DNA of 46,990 nucleotides from Deltaproteobacteria bacterium (GCA_016182965.1 JACPFM010000121.1:1-46990); one strand, 5' to 3'; positions 33,822 to 42,853 are shown, counted from the first letter of the stretch. The notes: a model not told the origin generated them from the letters alone. Translations and numbers: made by a program.

Positions 33822-34832
33822 GTGCCGCGCCCGGAGGCGACCCACGAGCGCGAGATCGTCGAGCCCGTCGACCTGTGCCTGACCGACGGCCGGCTCGACC
33901 GCGCGGCCGTGGGGTGGACGCGCCGGCCGCTGCACCGTTCGAACCTGTGCGGGCGGTGGGGCCGCAACAAGCGCTGGGAGTACTGGTGCGTCGCCACGCC
34001 GACGCACCTCGTCGCGATCACGGTGAGCAACCTCGACTACCTCGCGCTGTACGACGTCTGGTTCCTCGAGTACGGCGGGCTGGAGGTCTCGCGTTCGGCG
34101 GTCGTGCCGCTCGCGCGCGGCGCCCGCTTCCCCGAGCGCGCGTGCGACGGCGAGGTCCGGGTCACCACCCGCCGGCTGTCGATCGCGCTGCGCCACGACG
34201 CCGCGGGGATGCACCTCTCCGCGCGCGCCAAGGACGTCGAGGTCGACCTGCTGGTCCAAGCCCCGCCCGGTCACGAGTCGCTCGGCGTGGTGATCCCCTG
34301 GAGCGAGCACCTCTTCCAGTACACGGTCAAGGACAACACGCGGCCCGCCGAGGGCGTCGTGCGCGCCCGAGGGCGCACCTTCCGCTTCGAGCCGGGCACC
34401 GCGTGGGCCTGCCTCGATCACGGGCGCGGGCGCTGGCCGTATCGCACGGTGTGGAACTGGGGCTCCGCGTCTGGACGCATGGCCGACGGCCGCACGCTCG
34501 GCCTTCAGCTCGGCGGCCAATGGACGGTCGGCACCGGGATGACCGAGAACGCGCTGTGCGTCGACGGCAAGCTCCACAAGCTCGGGCACGAGCTCGCGTG
34601 GGAGTACGACCGCCGCGACTTCAAGCGACCGTGGCGCATCCGCGACGCTCGCGTCGACGTCGAGCTCGTCCCCTTCCACGAGCGGCACTCTCGGGTCGAG
34701 CTCGTCGTCCTCGGGACCGAGGTGCACCAGTGCTTCGGCCATTATCGCGGCACGGTCGTCACCGACGACGGCGAGCGCCTGGCGGCCGACGGTCTGCTCG
34801 GCTGGGCGGAAGAGGCGCGGATGCGCTGGTGA
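33822..34832 (+). CDS. DUF2804 family protein
   Basis: The 336-residue protein begins EREIVEPVDLCLTDGRLDRAAVGWTRRPLHRSNL and continues RNKRWEYWCVATPTHLVAITVSNLDYLAL, the usual start of DUF2804 proteins. Further matches are a central ENALCVDGKLHKLGHEL and the C-terminal HQCFGHYRGTVVTDDGE. The family is beta-rich, resembles lipocalin-like hydroxyneurosporene synthase folds and has no known reaction. The start is a GTG at 33822, because the only nearby ATG is out of frame. It follows the amylase gene by 23 bases and could be co-transcribed. Confidence 0.87.
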   Translation: MPRPEATHEREIVEPVDLCLTDGRLDRAAVGWTRRPLHRSNLCGRWGRNKRWEYWCVATPTHLVAITVSNLDYLALYDVWFLEYGGLEVSRSAVVPLARGARFPERACDGEVRVTTRRLSIALRHDAAGMHLSARAKDVEVDLLVQAPPGHESLGVVIPWSEHLFQYTVKDNTRPAEGVVRARGRTFRFEPGTAWACLDHGRGRWPYRTVWNWGSASGRMADGRTLGLQLGGQWTVGTGMTENALCVDGKLHKLGHELAWEYDRRDFKRPWRIRDARVDVELVPFHERHSRVELVVLGTEVHQCFGHYRGTVVTDDGERLAADGLLGWAEEARMRW

Positions 34833-34899
34833 GCCCCGCGCCTGGCACCACCTTCGCAGCGAACGCGGATCGATCCGTCGCTGTGGAGGAGGAGTCGAG

Positions 34900-35469
34900 A
34901 TGCGCATGCTCATCGCCACGATCGCCGTCGCCGCCGCGCTCGGCTGCGCGAAGGACCGCACGATGCGCGTCCAGGATCGCCCGCTGGCCGCTGCGCTGGC
35001 GTCGGAGCGGCCGACCGTCCCCGCGGGCACCGATTTCACCGTCGCGCTGAACGACGGGCTCGCGACGTCGCTGCACACGCCCGAGTCGGTCTTCACGGCG
35101 ATCGTGACCCGACCGATCATGACCCCGCGGGGCGAGGTCCTCGTGCCGAAAGGCGCCATCCTGCGCGGCCGCGTCGTGGCCGTCGAGCACGCGCCGACGC
35201 CGACGCTGAGGCTCGCCTTCGACTCGATCGACACCACGCACGGGCTCGCGCCGATCTCGGCGCAGATCACCGAGGATCAGGCGGGCTTCACCGTGGCGAC
35301 CGAGGAGGCCGATCCCTCCGTGACCGGGTGGGACAGCGCGATCCAGGCGCCCGCGCTCGGCCCCGGGATGGGCGGCGGACCGCCGGACGAGGCGCGCGAG
35401 CTCGTGTTGCCGGCCGGGACCGAGCTGAAGCTCCGCCTCGGCGCGCCGCTCCGCGCGCCGCAGCGCTGA
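34900..35469 (+). CDS. Lipoprotein with TrbI/VirB10-like beta-barrel motif
   Basis: The ATG at 34900 follows GGAGGAGGAG. The signal MRMLIATIAVAAALGC has a lipobox. The mature part of 174 residues includes VPAGTDFTVALNDGLATSL, VFTAIVTRPIM, VLVPKGAILRGRVVAVEHA and a final VLPAGTELKLRLGAPL. This pattern of P-A-G-T strands and G-D/E-V-L-(V/I)-P-x-G-(A/S) is seen in VirB10/TrbI-like barrels and in stand-alone myxobacterial lipoproteins. There is no other secretion gene nearby, so a conjugation role is unlikely. The gene is convergent with the PI-PLC-like gene, 4 bases apart. Confidence 0.78.
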   Translation: MRMLIATIAVAAALGCAKDRTMRVQDRPLAAALASERPTVPAGTDFTVALNDGLATSLHTPESVFTAIVTRPIMTPRGEVLVPKGAILRGRVVAVEHAPTPTLRLAFDSIDTTHGLAPISAQITEDQAGFTVATEEADPSVTGWDSAIQAPALGPGMGGGPPDEARELVLPAGTELKLRLGAPLRAPQR

Positions 35470-35473
35470 CCGT

Positions 35474-36451
35474 TCACAGGCCGTTGAGCGTGCGCACGGC
35501 GGCGAACAGATCGCCGATGTCGTAGAAGTCGACGCCGACGAAGTTCGGGAGCTTGCCGCGCTCCTTCTGGCACTGCTGCGCGCGCGCGAGCAGCACCGAC
35601 GAGACGTTGATCTCGGCGGCGCGCTTGGGGTTCGCGATCGGGTCGAGGATCCAGTGGTTGACGAGGAACAGCGGGCTCGACGCGCTGCCGCGGTTGGGCG
35701 CGCAGGAGAGCTCGGCGGCGCTGGAGAACGAGTAGGGCGTGTCCTGGATGAGGGTCCACGCCGGGTGGTACCAGGCAGGATCGCTGCCGTCGCTCTCGGT
35801 GAAGACCACCAGGCGCTTGTCGTCGGCGATCATCTGGCGGAGCGTCGGCCAGGCGCCGGCGTGCACGTAGAGGTACTCGAGCAGGCCGGCGGCCTTCATC
35901 ACCTCGGCGGTGTCGGCCGGGGTGATGCCGCTCTCGAAGATGATCGACAGGACCTCGCCGCGGTTGCCGTCGAGGAACGCGGTGACGTCGCAGAGCCCCT
36001 CGAGCAGCCGCCGGCGACCGAGCTGACACACGCCGTGGCAGAGGAACGCTTGATCGATCGCCGGCACGTCGGGCAAGCGCTCGTCGAGCGTCTTGCCCGA
36101 CTCGACGTCGTAGTAGTGCGTGTCGAGCATGAGGCCGCGGACGCCGTCGGCCAGCTGCCGCGCGATGCCGTGGTTCTGGTTCGGCGCCGCCCAGCGATCT
36201 TCGGCGTTGGACATGGAGTTGTGCGTCATCGGGAACGACACCGCGTCGAACCTCCGGTCGCACAGCTCCTTCGCGCCGTTGCAGGTCTCCGGGATGGTCG
36301 TCGCGCGCGCGCCGCGCGGGCAGGTCGTCGGCGGCGCGGGGCCTTCGTCGAACGCGGCATCGGACGCGGCGTCGAACGCGGGGGCGTCGCGCGGCTCGGA
36401 CGACGGGCACCCCATCGCGAAGAGCGCAGCGATCAGAAGCGGCCGTGTCAT
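35474..36451 (-). CDS. PI-PLC-like phosphodiesterase lipoprotein
   Basis: The 325-residue protein has a lipoprotein signal (MTRPLLIAALFAMGC) and an Asp/Ala linker, then a PLC X-like domain. It carries the first catalytic His in SFPMTHNSMSN, the strand and acidic ligand in DGVRGLMLDTHYY, and a His in LCHGVC. Further matches are FLDGNRGEVLSIIFES, LVVFTESDG and LPNFVGVDFYDIGD. These resemble the secreted PI-PLC/GDPD TIM-barrel found in many bacteria. The likely substrate is a phosphoinositide or a similar phosphodiester. It lies 30 bases downstream of the repeat lipoprotein, probably in the same transcript. Confidence 0.83.
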   Translation of the reverse strand: MTRPLLIAALFAMGCPSSEPRDAPAFDAASDAAFDEGPAPPTTCPRGARATTIPETCNGAKELCDRRFDAVSFPMTHNSMSNAEDRWAAPNQNHGIARQLADGVRGLMLDTHYYDVESGKTLDERLPDVPAIDQAFLCHGVCQLGRRRLLEGLCDVTAFLDGNRGEVLSIIFESGITPADTAEVMKAAGLLEYLYVHAGAWPTLRQMIADDKRLVVFTESDGSDPAWYHPAWTLIQDTPYSFSSAAELSCAPNRGSASSPLFLVNHWILDPIANPKRAAEINVSSVLLARAQQCQKERGKLPNFVGVDFYDIGDLFAAVRTLNGL

Positions 36452-36481
36452 GGGGGAAGCGTACGTGATTGCGCGGGGACT

Positions 36482-39400
36482 TCAGGGCACCATCACGCAC
36501 GCACGGAGCCGTTCGTCGGCGTCGGGGAGGGTGTCGCCCGCCGTCGTGGTGTAGACCCAGCTGCCGCCCGCCGCGTAGTTCCACCCGCGCCGGTAGAGCA
36601 CGTCGTAGACGCCGGGCATCACCAGCGTCGCGAAGGCGTCGCTGCCGGAGACCAGCACGTAGCCAGGGCTCGAGTAGGAGTACCTCGGTCCGCCGATGCG
36701 CTGGCGCGAGCCGGTGACGCGGTTGACGAGGTAGATGTCGACGTCGCCGCCCTTGCTGCTCGCGGGGATGGCGCCGCCGGCGAAGGTGAAGCTGCCGGCG
36801 ATGGCCGCCTTGCCGAAGTCGATGTCGAGCGTCTTGCCGGTGGAGGGAACGACCACGTCGGTGAGCAGGATCACGTCGCCGTCGGCGAGCGAGTCGCCGG
36901 CGGTGGTCGTGTACACCCAGGTGTCGCCCGCGGAGTAGTTCCAGCCGCGGCGATAGAGCACGTCGTAGGTGCCCGGCATCACCAGGGTGGAGTAGGCGTT
37001 GGTGCCGGAGACGAGCACGTAGCCCGACCCCGAGTAGCTGTACCTCGGGCCGCCGACGCGCTGTCGCGAGCCGGTGTCCTTGTTGACGAAGTAGACGTCG
37101 ACGTCGCCGCCCTTGCTGGCCGCCGGGACGGCGCCGCCGGAGAGCGTGAACGTCCCCGAGACGGTGGCGATGCCGAAATCGACGCTCAGCGTGCTCGCAC
37201 CCGGCGGCACGACCACGTCGCGCTGGAGGATGCGATCGCCGTCGGCGAGGGTGTCGCCCGCGGTGGTCGTGTACACCCAGTTGCCGCCGTCGGCGCCGTT
37301 CCAGCCGCGGCGATAGAGCACGTCGTAGGTGCCGGGCATGACCAGGGTCGCGCACGACGCGCTGCCGCTGACCAGCACGTACCCCGAGCCGGAGTAGCTG
37401 TACCTCGGTCCGCCGATGCGCTGGCGCGAGCGGGTGTCCTTGTTGACGAGATAGATGTCGACGTCGCCTCCCTTGCTCGTCGTGGGGATGGCGCCGCCGC
37501 TCAGCGTGAAGTTGCCGGTGATGGTCGAGAGGCCGAAGTCGACGTCGAGCGTCTGCGACGCGCCGGAGACGACCACGTCGCGCTGGAGGATGCGATCGCC
37601 GTCGGCGAGCGTGTCGCCGGCCGTGGTGGTGTACACCCAGTTGCCCGAGGCCGCGTAGTTCCAGCCGCGGCGATAGAGCACGTCGTAGGTGCCGGGCATC
37701 ACCAGCGTGGAGTAGGCGTTGGTGCCGGAGACCAGCACGTACCCGGAGCCGGAGTAGCTGTACTTCGGCCCGCCGATGCGCTGGCGCGAGCCGGTCGCCT
37801 TGTTGACCAGGAAGACGTCGACGTCGCCGCCCTTGCTCGTCGCAGGGATCGCGCCGGTAGCGAGGGTGAACGAGCCGGAGAGCGTCGTCGCGCCGAAGTC
37901 GACGTCGAGCGTCTTGCTGCCGGGCGCGATCACCACGTCGCGCTGCAGGATCTGATCGCCGTCGGGCAGCGTGTCGCCCGAGGTGGTCGTGTAGACCCAG
38001 TTGCCGCCGGCCGCGGCGTTCCACCCGCGGCGGTAGACGACGTCGTAGGTACCCGGCATCACCAGCGTGGAGTAGGCGTTGGTGCCGGAGACCAGCACGT
38101 AGCCGGAGCCGGAGTAGCTGTACCTCGGCCCGCCGATGCGCTGGCGCGACCCGGTGACCTTGTTGACGAGGTAGATGTCGACGTCGCCGCCCTTGCCGGT
38201 CGAGGGGATCGGGCCGCCCTTGAAGGTGATCGTGCCCGAGAGGCTGGAGACGCCCCAGTCGACATCGAGGACGTTGTCGCCCGGACCGACGACGAAGTCG
38301 CGCTGCAGGATCTGATCGCCGTCGGGCAGCGTGTCGCCCGCGGTGGTGGTGTAGACCCAGTTGCCGCTGTCGGCGTAGTTCCATCCGCGCCGGAAGAGCA
38401 CGTCGAACACGCCGGGCATCACCAGGGTCGAGTAGGTGTCGGTGCCGGAGACCAGCACGTAGCCGGAGCCGGAGTAGCTGTACCTCGGTCCGCCGATGCG
38501 CTGGCGCGAGCCGGTGATCTTGTTCACCAGGTAGACGTCGACGTCGCCGCCCTTGCTCGACGAGGGGATCGCGCCGCCGCCCTGGGTGAACCGGCCCGAC
38601 AGCTTCGCCATGCGGAAGTCGATCACCGAGGAGAGCGCGGTGGTGCTCGTGCAGCTCGTCGCGGCGGTGCAGCTCGTCGTGACGGTGCCGCGACACGCGC
38701 CGTCGTATGCGCACTTGTCGGTCGTCGTGCAGGCGAGGCCGTCGTCGCACGGATCGCCGGTGGGACGGGTGACGAGCGGGAAGCTCTTGCTCGCCTCGTC
38801 GCACGCGCCGTAGGAGCGACAGGGGCTCGGCGCGGCGGGCGGCGCGGGCACGCCGGAGACCACGCACCCGGTGCTCTTCGCCCCGGGATCGGCGGGCTTG
38901 CAGGACTCGACGCCGGTGCACCATTTGCCGTCGTCGCACCTCGCGTCGGACGGCACGTGCTGGGCGAGGCCGCCGGCGCAGCTGTCGACGGTGCAGTCCC
39001 ACGCGTCGGCGGGCACGAGCGTGTCGTCGTTGACGTACTGGCAGCCCTTGGTCGGGTCGCAGGAGTCCCTGGTGCAGGGGTTGTCGTCGTTGCACGCGAT
39101 CGGCGCGCCGCCCTGGCAGACGCCGGCGACGCATGTCGAGCCCGTCTTGCACAGCGTGGTCGAGCACGCGGTGCCGTCGCCGACGACCTTGTGCTTGCAC
39201 ACGCCTCCTTCGACCACGTCCACGGTGCACGGGTTGTCGTCGGCGCAGGGCGGCGTGTAGCAGCGGTAGGTGCCGTCGCCCTTGTTCTCGCAGGCCTGGT
39301 TGGCGGCGACGCAGGGATCGGGCTTGCACGGATCGTTGGTGCACGCGCCGGTGCCGTCGTCGTGGAAGCCGGCGTCGCAGTCGCAGCGATAGCCAGCGGT

Positions 39401-40243
39401 CTTCGAGGGATCGGCGGCGCAGGCGGTCTTGTTCGCGGCGGTGCAGAGGTTCGGCTTGCACGGGTCGGTGGTGCACCCGCCGGCGCCGTCCGGGTGGTGC
39501 GTGCTCGCGCACGTGGCGCAGGAGAGCCCCGCCCACCCGGCCTCGCAGGCGCAGGTCGTCTTGCCGGACACCACGCTGCAGGTGCCGTGACCGCTGCAGG
39601 TGGAAGGGCCGCAGGCCTCGTCGATCACGCAAGCGCCGGTGCCGTCGTCATGGTAGCCGGTGGCGCAGACGCAGCTGGCCCCCGACGAGCCGGCGACGCA
39701 CCTCGTGTTCGGCTTGCTGCTGCACGGATCGGGCTTGCAGACGTCGGTCGTGCAGCCGCCCGCGCCGTCGGCGTGGTAGCCCTTCGACTCGTCGCACTTC
39801 TCGCAGCGCGCACCGGAGTACCCGGCGTCGCAGGTGCAGCCGATCGTCCCGCCGGCGTCGGAGCAGGCGCCGTGGCCGTTGCAGGTGCCCGCCGTGCAGG
39901 TCACGTCGGGCACGCACACGCCGCTCTCGTCGTGGGTGCCCGCGTTGCACAGGCACTCCACGCCGGCGTCGGTGACCACGCATCGCATCCGGCTCGGGGA
40001 CGAGCAGGGGTTCGGCTCGCAGCTCTTCGGACCGGTTTCGGGCGGCGCCTCGGGCGCATCGGCGCCGGTGTCGGTCGGGAGCGCGCTGTCGTCCGTCTCG
40101 TTCGCGTCGGGAGCGGCATCGTCGGCTGCGTCGCCGGCGACCGAGGTCTCGCCCTCGAGCGGCGGGACCGGCTCGGACCCTCCGGTCGAGCACGCAATGG
40201 TGGCGAAGAGCACGACGAGCACGCCGAGGACGCGGTGGGACAT
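36482..40243 (-). CDS. Giant lipoprotein: EGF-like Cys-rich region plus six 120-residue repeats
   Basis: The 1253-residue protein starts MSHRVLGVLVVLFATIAC, a lipoprotein signal. Residues about 20-75 are an acidic linker. Residues about 75-530 are Cys-rich EGF-like and D-x-D-C modules (CNGHGACSDAGGTIGCTCDAGYSGARC, PCADDNPCTVD). From about 535 to the end there are six copies of a 120-residue domain. Each has the pattern G-F-T, G-G-A-I-P, SKGGDVD, LVNK, GSRQRIGGPRYSYSGSGY, MPGTYDVLYRRGW, WVYTTTAGDTL, then a hydrophobic strand. The M-P-G-x-Y-D-V strand resembles transthyretin-like (carboxypeptidase regulatory) domains. It is likely a long surface adhesin or stalk; the partner is unknown. Confidence 0.88.
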   Translation of the reverse strand: MSHRVLGVLVVLFATIACSTGGSEPVPPLEGETSVAGDAADDAAPDANETDDSALPTDTGADAPEAPPETGPKSCEPNPCSSPSRMRCVVTDAGVECLCNAGTHDESGVCVPDVTCTAGTCNGHGACSDAGGTIGCTCDAGYSGARCEKCDESKGYHADGAGGCTTDVCKPDPCSSKPNTRCVAGSSGASCVCATGYHDDGTGACVIDEACGPSTCSGHGTCSVVSGKTTCACEAGWAGLSCATCASTHHPDGAGGCTTDPCKPNLCTAANKTACAADPSKTAGYRCDCDAGFHDDGTGACTNDPCKPDPCVAANQACENKGDGTYRCYTPPCADDNPCTVDVVEGGVCKHKVVGDGTACSTTLCKTGSTCVAGVCQGGAPIACNDDNPCTRDSCDPTKGCQYVNDDTLVPADAWDCTVDSCAGGLAQHVPSDARCDDGKWCTGVESCKPADPGAKSTGCVVSGVPAPPAAPSPCRSYGACDEASKSFPLVTRPTGDPCDDGLACTTTDKCAYDGACRGTVTTSCTAATSCTSTTALSSVIDFRMAKLSGRFTQGGGAIPSSSKGGDVDVYLVNKITGSRQRIGGPRYSYSGSGYVLVSGTDTYSTLVMPGVFDVLFRRGWNYADSGNWVYTTTAGDTLPDGDQILQRDFVVGPGDNVLDVDWGVSSLSGTITFKGGPIPSTGKGGDVDIYLVNKVTGSRQRIGGPRYSYSGSGYVLVSGTNAYSTLVMPGTYDVVYRRGWNAAAGGNWVYTTTSGDTLPDGDQILQRDVVIAPGSKTLDVDFGATTLSGSFTLATGAIPATSKGGDVDVFLVNKATGSRQRIGGPKYSYSGSGYVLVSGTNAYSTLVMPGTYDVLYRRGWNYAASGNWVYTTTAGDTLADGDRILQRDVVVSGASQTLDVDFGLSTITGNFTLSGGAIPTTSKGGDVDIYLVNKDTRSRQRIGGPRYSYSGSGYVLVSGSASCATLVMPGTYDVLYRRGWNGADGGNWVYTTTAGDTLADGDRILQRDVVVPPGASTLSVDFGIATVSGTFTLSGGAVPAASKGGDVDVYFVNKDTGSRQRVGGPRYSYSGSGYVLVSGTNAYSTLVMPGTYDVLYRRGWNYSAGDTWVYTTTAGDSLADGDVILLTDVVVPSTGKTLDIDFGKAAIAGSFTFAGGAIPASSKGGDVDIYLVNRVTGSRQRIGGPRYSYSSPGYVLVSGSDAFATLVMPGVYDVLYRRGWNYAAGGSWVYTTTAGDTLPDADERLRACVMVP
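36485..38640 (-). repeat. Six tandem copies of a 360-bp coding repeat
   Basis: Diagnostic segments such as CTGTACCTCGG and CGGCGATAGAGCA recur at the same offset every 360 bases across six copies with no insertions or deletions between copies. The period equals 120 codons. Nucleotide similarity between copies is high throughout, including third positions, which points to recent duplication or ongoing gene conversion. Confidence 0.9.
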
Positions 40244-40317
40244 CGCAGTCCCGAAGGCGTATCACCTCCGCCGGCCGATCTCCTCCCGGCCGCGTGCCGA
40301 GGCCGTCCGGAACGGGC

Positions 40318-41217
40318 TCAGGCCGTCGACCCGCTCACCGCCGCCGCCACGGTCATCCACTTGATGGGGAAGCCCTGCAGGTCCACCGACAGCATGATGT
40401 CGCCGAAGCTGTCCCCGTAGTCCTCGTGGACGAAGACCTCGGCGCGCCCGTCGCCATCGACGTCGAACGCGGCGCGCGGCTGGAACACGCGCATGTGGCA
40501 GCCGTCGCTGCCGTGGTGCACGTGCCGCGCGACCCATTTGCCGTCGGCCTGCAGCTGCGCGAACGAGAGCAGCGGCCCGCCGACGACGGCCCAGCGCAAC
40601 GGCACCGACTTCATCTCGTCGAAGTCGCGCGTGTTGAAGTACAGCACGCGATCGGCGAGCGGGCGCGCGGGCGAAGGTTTGCACTCGTAGCTCGGGCTCG
40701 GCACCATGACGGACTCGAGCGAGGCGATCGTCTTCGCGAGCGCCGCCTTCTCCGCGTCGGTCGGCGTCCACGCGGCGCTCTTCGGCTGCTTGTAGCCGCC
40801 GTCGAGGTAGAGGCCGACGCCCCCGGCGCCCTTGGTCGTCTTGAAGGTCAGCTCGTAGCACTGCGAGACGTCGTAGCCCTCGCCGCCCGAGATCTCCGCC
40901 TCGCCGACCACCGCGCCGAACGCGTCGACCGTCTTGAAGCGCGCGCCCTTGCGCGCCCACTGCGCGCAGCAGGCCTCGCCCGCCGAATCGACGACGCCGC
41001 TCTTCACGACGGCGAAGGGCGTGCTCGGCTCCGACCCGATGATGCGCACCGCGCCCTGGTCCTTGCACGCCTTGTCGACGACCGGCTTCTTCGGGAGCGG
41101 ATCGCCGGTCTGGATCTGCGCCTTGGCGACCACCTTGCTCTTCTTCTTCTTCGCCTCGGCGTCGGGCGCGGTGAGCACGAGGGTCGTGGCGCAGAGGAGG
41201 AGCAGCGTTCGGCGCAT
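40318..41217 (-). CDS. Secreted protein with FG-GAP/VCBS-like end
   Basis: The 299-residue protein has a cleavable signal (MRRTLLLLCATTLVLTAPDAEA) and a very basic start of the mature form (KKKKSK). It contains four or five Cys and a C-terminal RAAFDVDGDGRAEVFVHEDYGD, a calcium-binding D-x-D-G-D-G motif like that in FG-GAP/VCBS repeats. Upstream segments such as VLYFNTRDFDEMKSVPLRWAVVGG are beta-rich. Only one repeat is evident, so a full propeller is not supported. It stands alone on the minus strand, 74 bases before the giant lipoprotein start. Confidence 0.75.
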   Translation of the reverse strand: MRRTLLLLCATTLVLTAPDAEAKKKKSKVVAKAQIQTGDPLPKKPVVDKACKDQGAVRIIGSEPSTPFAVVKSGVVDSAGEACCAQWARKGARFKTVDAFGAVVGEAEISGGEGYDVSQCYELTFKTTKGAGGVGLYLDGGYKQPKSAAWTPTDAEKAALAKTIASLESVMVPSPSYECKPSPARPLADRVLYFNTRDFDEMKSVPLRWAVVGGPLLSFAQLQADGKWVARHVHHGSDGCHMRVFQPRAAFDVDGDGRAEVFVHEDYGDSFGDIMLSVDLQGFPIKWMTVAAAVSGSTA

Positions 41218-41289
41218 GGCGCCGACCTAGCCGGGTCCCGGGCTCGCCGGCAAGGAATCGACGGGTGGAGACGCCGGACTCGTCTCGGG

Positions 41290-42426
41290 ATGGACCTTTT
41301 CGCGCCGAGCGTTGTCGGACCGATGATGCGGAGGATCGTCGCCGTCCTCGTGGCCGGGCTCGTCGCCGGCGTGGCCGTGATCTGGACCTCGTACCTGACC
41401 GCGATCACCGGGCAGCGCCGGTCGATCGCGCTGTTGGTGTTCGCGGTGTTGTTGGCGCTTCCGACGTCGGCGATCGTCCGACGGCGGCTCGGTCCCGGCG
41501 CGGCCGTGGCCGTGTGGCTCGGGCTCGTGCCGCTCGGCGAGGCGATCCGGCGGGTGATGGGCCGCCACGTCGAGGTGTACTCCGGGATGCGAGACACCGG
41601 TGCCTGGCGACGCGAGGCGACGCTCGCGCGCGGCGCGCTCGAATGGCGGCTCGACGCGCCGATCGTGCACGGCCTCTGGCGCTCGCCGACGCTCGTCGCG
41701 TTCGCGTGGGGCGTCGCGGCGGCGGTCGTGGCGGCGGCTGTCATCGCGCTGCTGCGCTCGCGGTGGTCCGGCCCCGTGGCGCGCGGCATCGTCGGCGCGG
41801 CGTGGACGGTGACCGTCGGCGGTGCGGGGCTCTTCATGGTCGCGAGCGCGCGCGAGGCGGGCCGCACCGACGCGGTGACGTGGGCGCGCGCGCTGCCCAC
41901 GCTCGCGCTGCCGGCGCAGCTCGCGCGTCTTCCGGCGTGTGGCTCGGCGTCCGAGGGCGAGGCGGTGACGCTGCACGGAGCCGAGCTCGACGTGGAGTTC
42001 CGGCCGGTCGGCTGCCTCGTCCGCTTCTCGCGCAACGGCGCGCAGTCCGGGCTGCACCCCACCTACACGCTGATGAAGCTGACGCTGCACCACGACCCGG
42101 TGCTCGACGTCGACGTCGCCGCGAACGTCAGCGAGATCTCCGTGTTCCACCCGCCGGACCAGCGCGCGAAGATGCCGCCGGTCTCGACGATCCCGCTGGC
42201 GCACCGGATCAGCGCGGCGGCGACGTCGCTGATCGGCCTCGCGCTGCTCGCGTGGCCGCGCCGGTCCGCGCCGCGCGACCGGCGCGAGCACGGCCCCTAT
42301 CGGACGGCGACGGCCGACGAGCCCGACCCGGCCGAGCCGCACACCTTGCGCGCCGCCATCGCGCTCGCGATCGCGCTGCTCGGCGCGGCGCCGCTCCTCG
42401 CGCTGTTCGCCGCAGGGTTGGGCTGA
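41290..42426 (+). CDS. Multi-span membrane protein, unknown
   Basis: The 378-residue protein has six or seven hydrophobic helices: four or five in the first 190 residues (VAVLVAGLVAGVAVIWT, IALLVFAVLLALP, AVAVWLGLVPL, LVAFAWGVAAAVVAAAVIALL, VTVGGAGLFMVA) and two at the end (LIGLALLAW, ALAIALLGAAPLLALFAAG). Between them lies a roughly 110-residue extramembrane domain with two Cys (LPACGSA, VGCLVRF). Starts at 41290 and at a double ATG (41323) are both possible. No family is recognised; divergent from the FG-GAP-like gene. Confidence 0.7.
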   Translation: MDLFAPSVVGPMMRRIVAVLVAGLVAGVAVIWTSYLTAITGQRRSIALLVFAVLLALPTSAIVRRRLGPGAAVAVWLGLVPLGEAIRRVMGRHVEVYSGMRDTGAWRREATLARGALEWRLDAPIVHGLWRSPTLVAFAWGVAAAVVAAAVIALLRSRWSGPVARGIVGAAWTVTVGGAGLFMVASAREAGRTDAVTWARALPTLALPAQLARLPACGSASEGEAVTLHGAELDVEFRPVGCLVRFSRNGAQSGLHPTYTLMKLTLHHDPVLDVDVAANVSEISVFHPPDQRAKMPPVSTIPLAHRISAAATSLIGLALLAWPRRSAPRDRREHGPYRTATADEPDPAEPHTLRAAIALAIALLGAAPLLALFAAGLG

Positions 42427-42454
42427 TCTTCGACAGCTCGGCATGGAAGTAGGT

Positions 42455-42485
42455 GGCGCCGGGGACCGAGTCGATCCCCGGCGCC
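42455..42485. terminator. Bidirectional hairpin terminator
   Basis: GGCGCCGGGG (42455-42464) pairs perfectly with CCCCGGCGCC (42476-42485) around an 11-base loop. It lies between the stop of the plus-strand membrane protein gene and the end of the minus-strand tRNA/Ro60 array, so it could end transcripts from both sides. Confidence 0.65.
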
Positions 42486-42522
42486 GTCGTAAGCGCGCGG
42501 GGCCTCGATGCGTCCTCGCGCA

Positions 42523-42753
42523 TCAGAAACCCCGCAGCCAGCGCTCACAGAGTGGATGACGGACCAGCGCCGGCTCGCGCAGCCAGCGGGCTACGGGCAG
42601 CGGCGGCGGTAGAGGCGTCGGTTGGGTGCGTTTCGGCGCGCGAAGAGGGGCTTCGAGGGCCCTCCGCCTGCCCTGGAGAGGGGAGTGACGCGAGCCCGCG
42701 CTCCGAATCCACCACTGCACGATCGCCAAGCGAATCTGCGCCATGAACAACAT
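42523..42753 (-). CDS. Small basic protein, 76 aa, at the end of the tRNA/Ro60 array
   Basis: The ATG at 42753 follows one of the strongest ribosome binding sites in the window (AAAGGAGGAGC, ending 2-3 bases upstream), which is the main evidence for translation. The product starts MLFMAQIRLAIVQWWIRSAG, a short amphipathic or weakly hydrophobic helix. It continues with Arg/Pro-rich sequence and ends PLCERWLRGF. It matches no family I know. It lies 27 bases beyond the tRNA-Ile(GAT) gene and before a terminator, so it may be carried on the same transcript as Ro60 and the tRNAs. Confidence 0.5.
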   Translation of the reverse strand: MLFMAQIRLAIVQWWIRSAGSRHSPLQGRRRALEAPLRAPKRTQPTPLPPPLPVARWLREPALVRHPLCERWLRGF

Positions 42754-42780
42754 CGCTCCTCCTTTCATATGAATCGTCGG

Positions 42781-42852
42781 TGCGTCGGCTGCGAATCGAA
42801 CGCAGACGGCCTCGTTATCAGCGAGACCAGGGGAACCACCCCGTCCCGACGC
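42781..42852 (-). tRNA. tRNA-Ile(GAT), atypical
   Basis: A 72-base cloverleaf folds on the minus strand. The acceptor stem GCGTCGG/CCGACGC is perfect. The D arm is CGGG/CCTG with a GTGGTTCC loop, and the anticodon arm is TCTCG-CTGATAA-CGAGG with anticodon GAT. The variable loop has 4 bases, and the T arm is CTGCG-TTCGATT-CGCAG. The discriminator is A followed by CC. Position 8 is G rather than T, and position 14 is G rather than A. It begins one base after the tRNA-Val. Confidence 0.85.
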
Positions 42853-42853
42853 G

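Noticed and set aside
36485..38640. CRISPR-like regular repeats
   Set aside because: The 360-bp period is a coding repeat in one open frame, not short direct repeats with variable spacers.
41000..42062. Long Thr/Ala/Arg-rich frame antisense to the membrane protein gene
   Set aside because: It overlaps the real gene with hydrophobic helices and has no start signal or family match.
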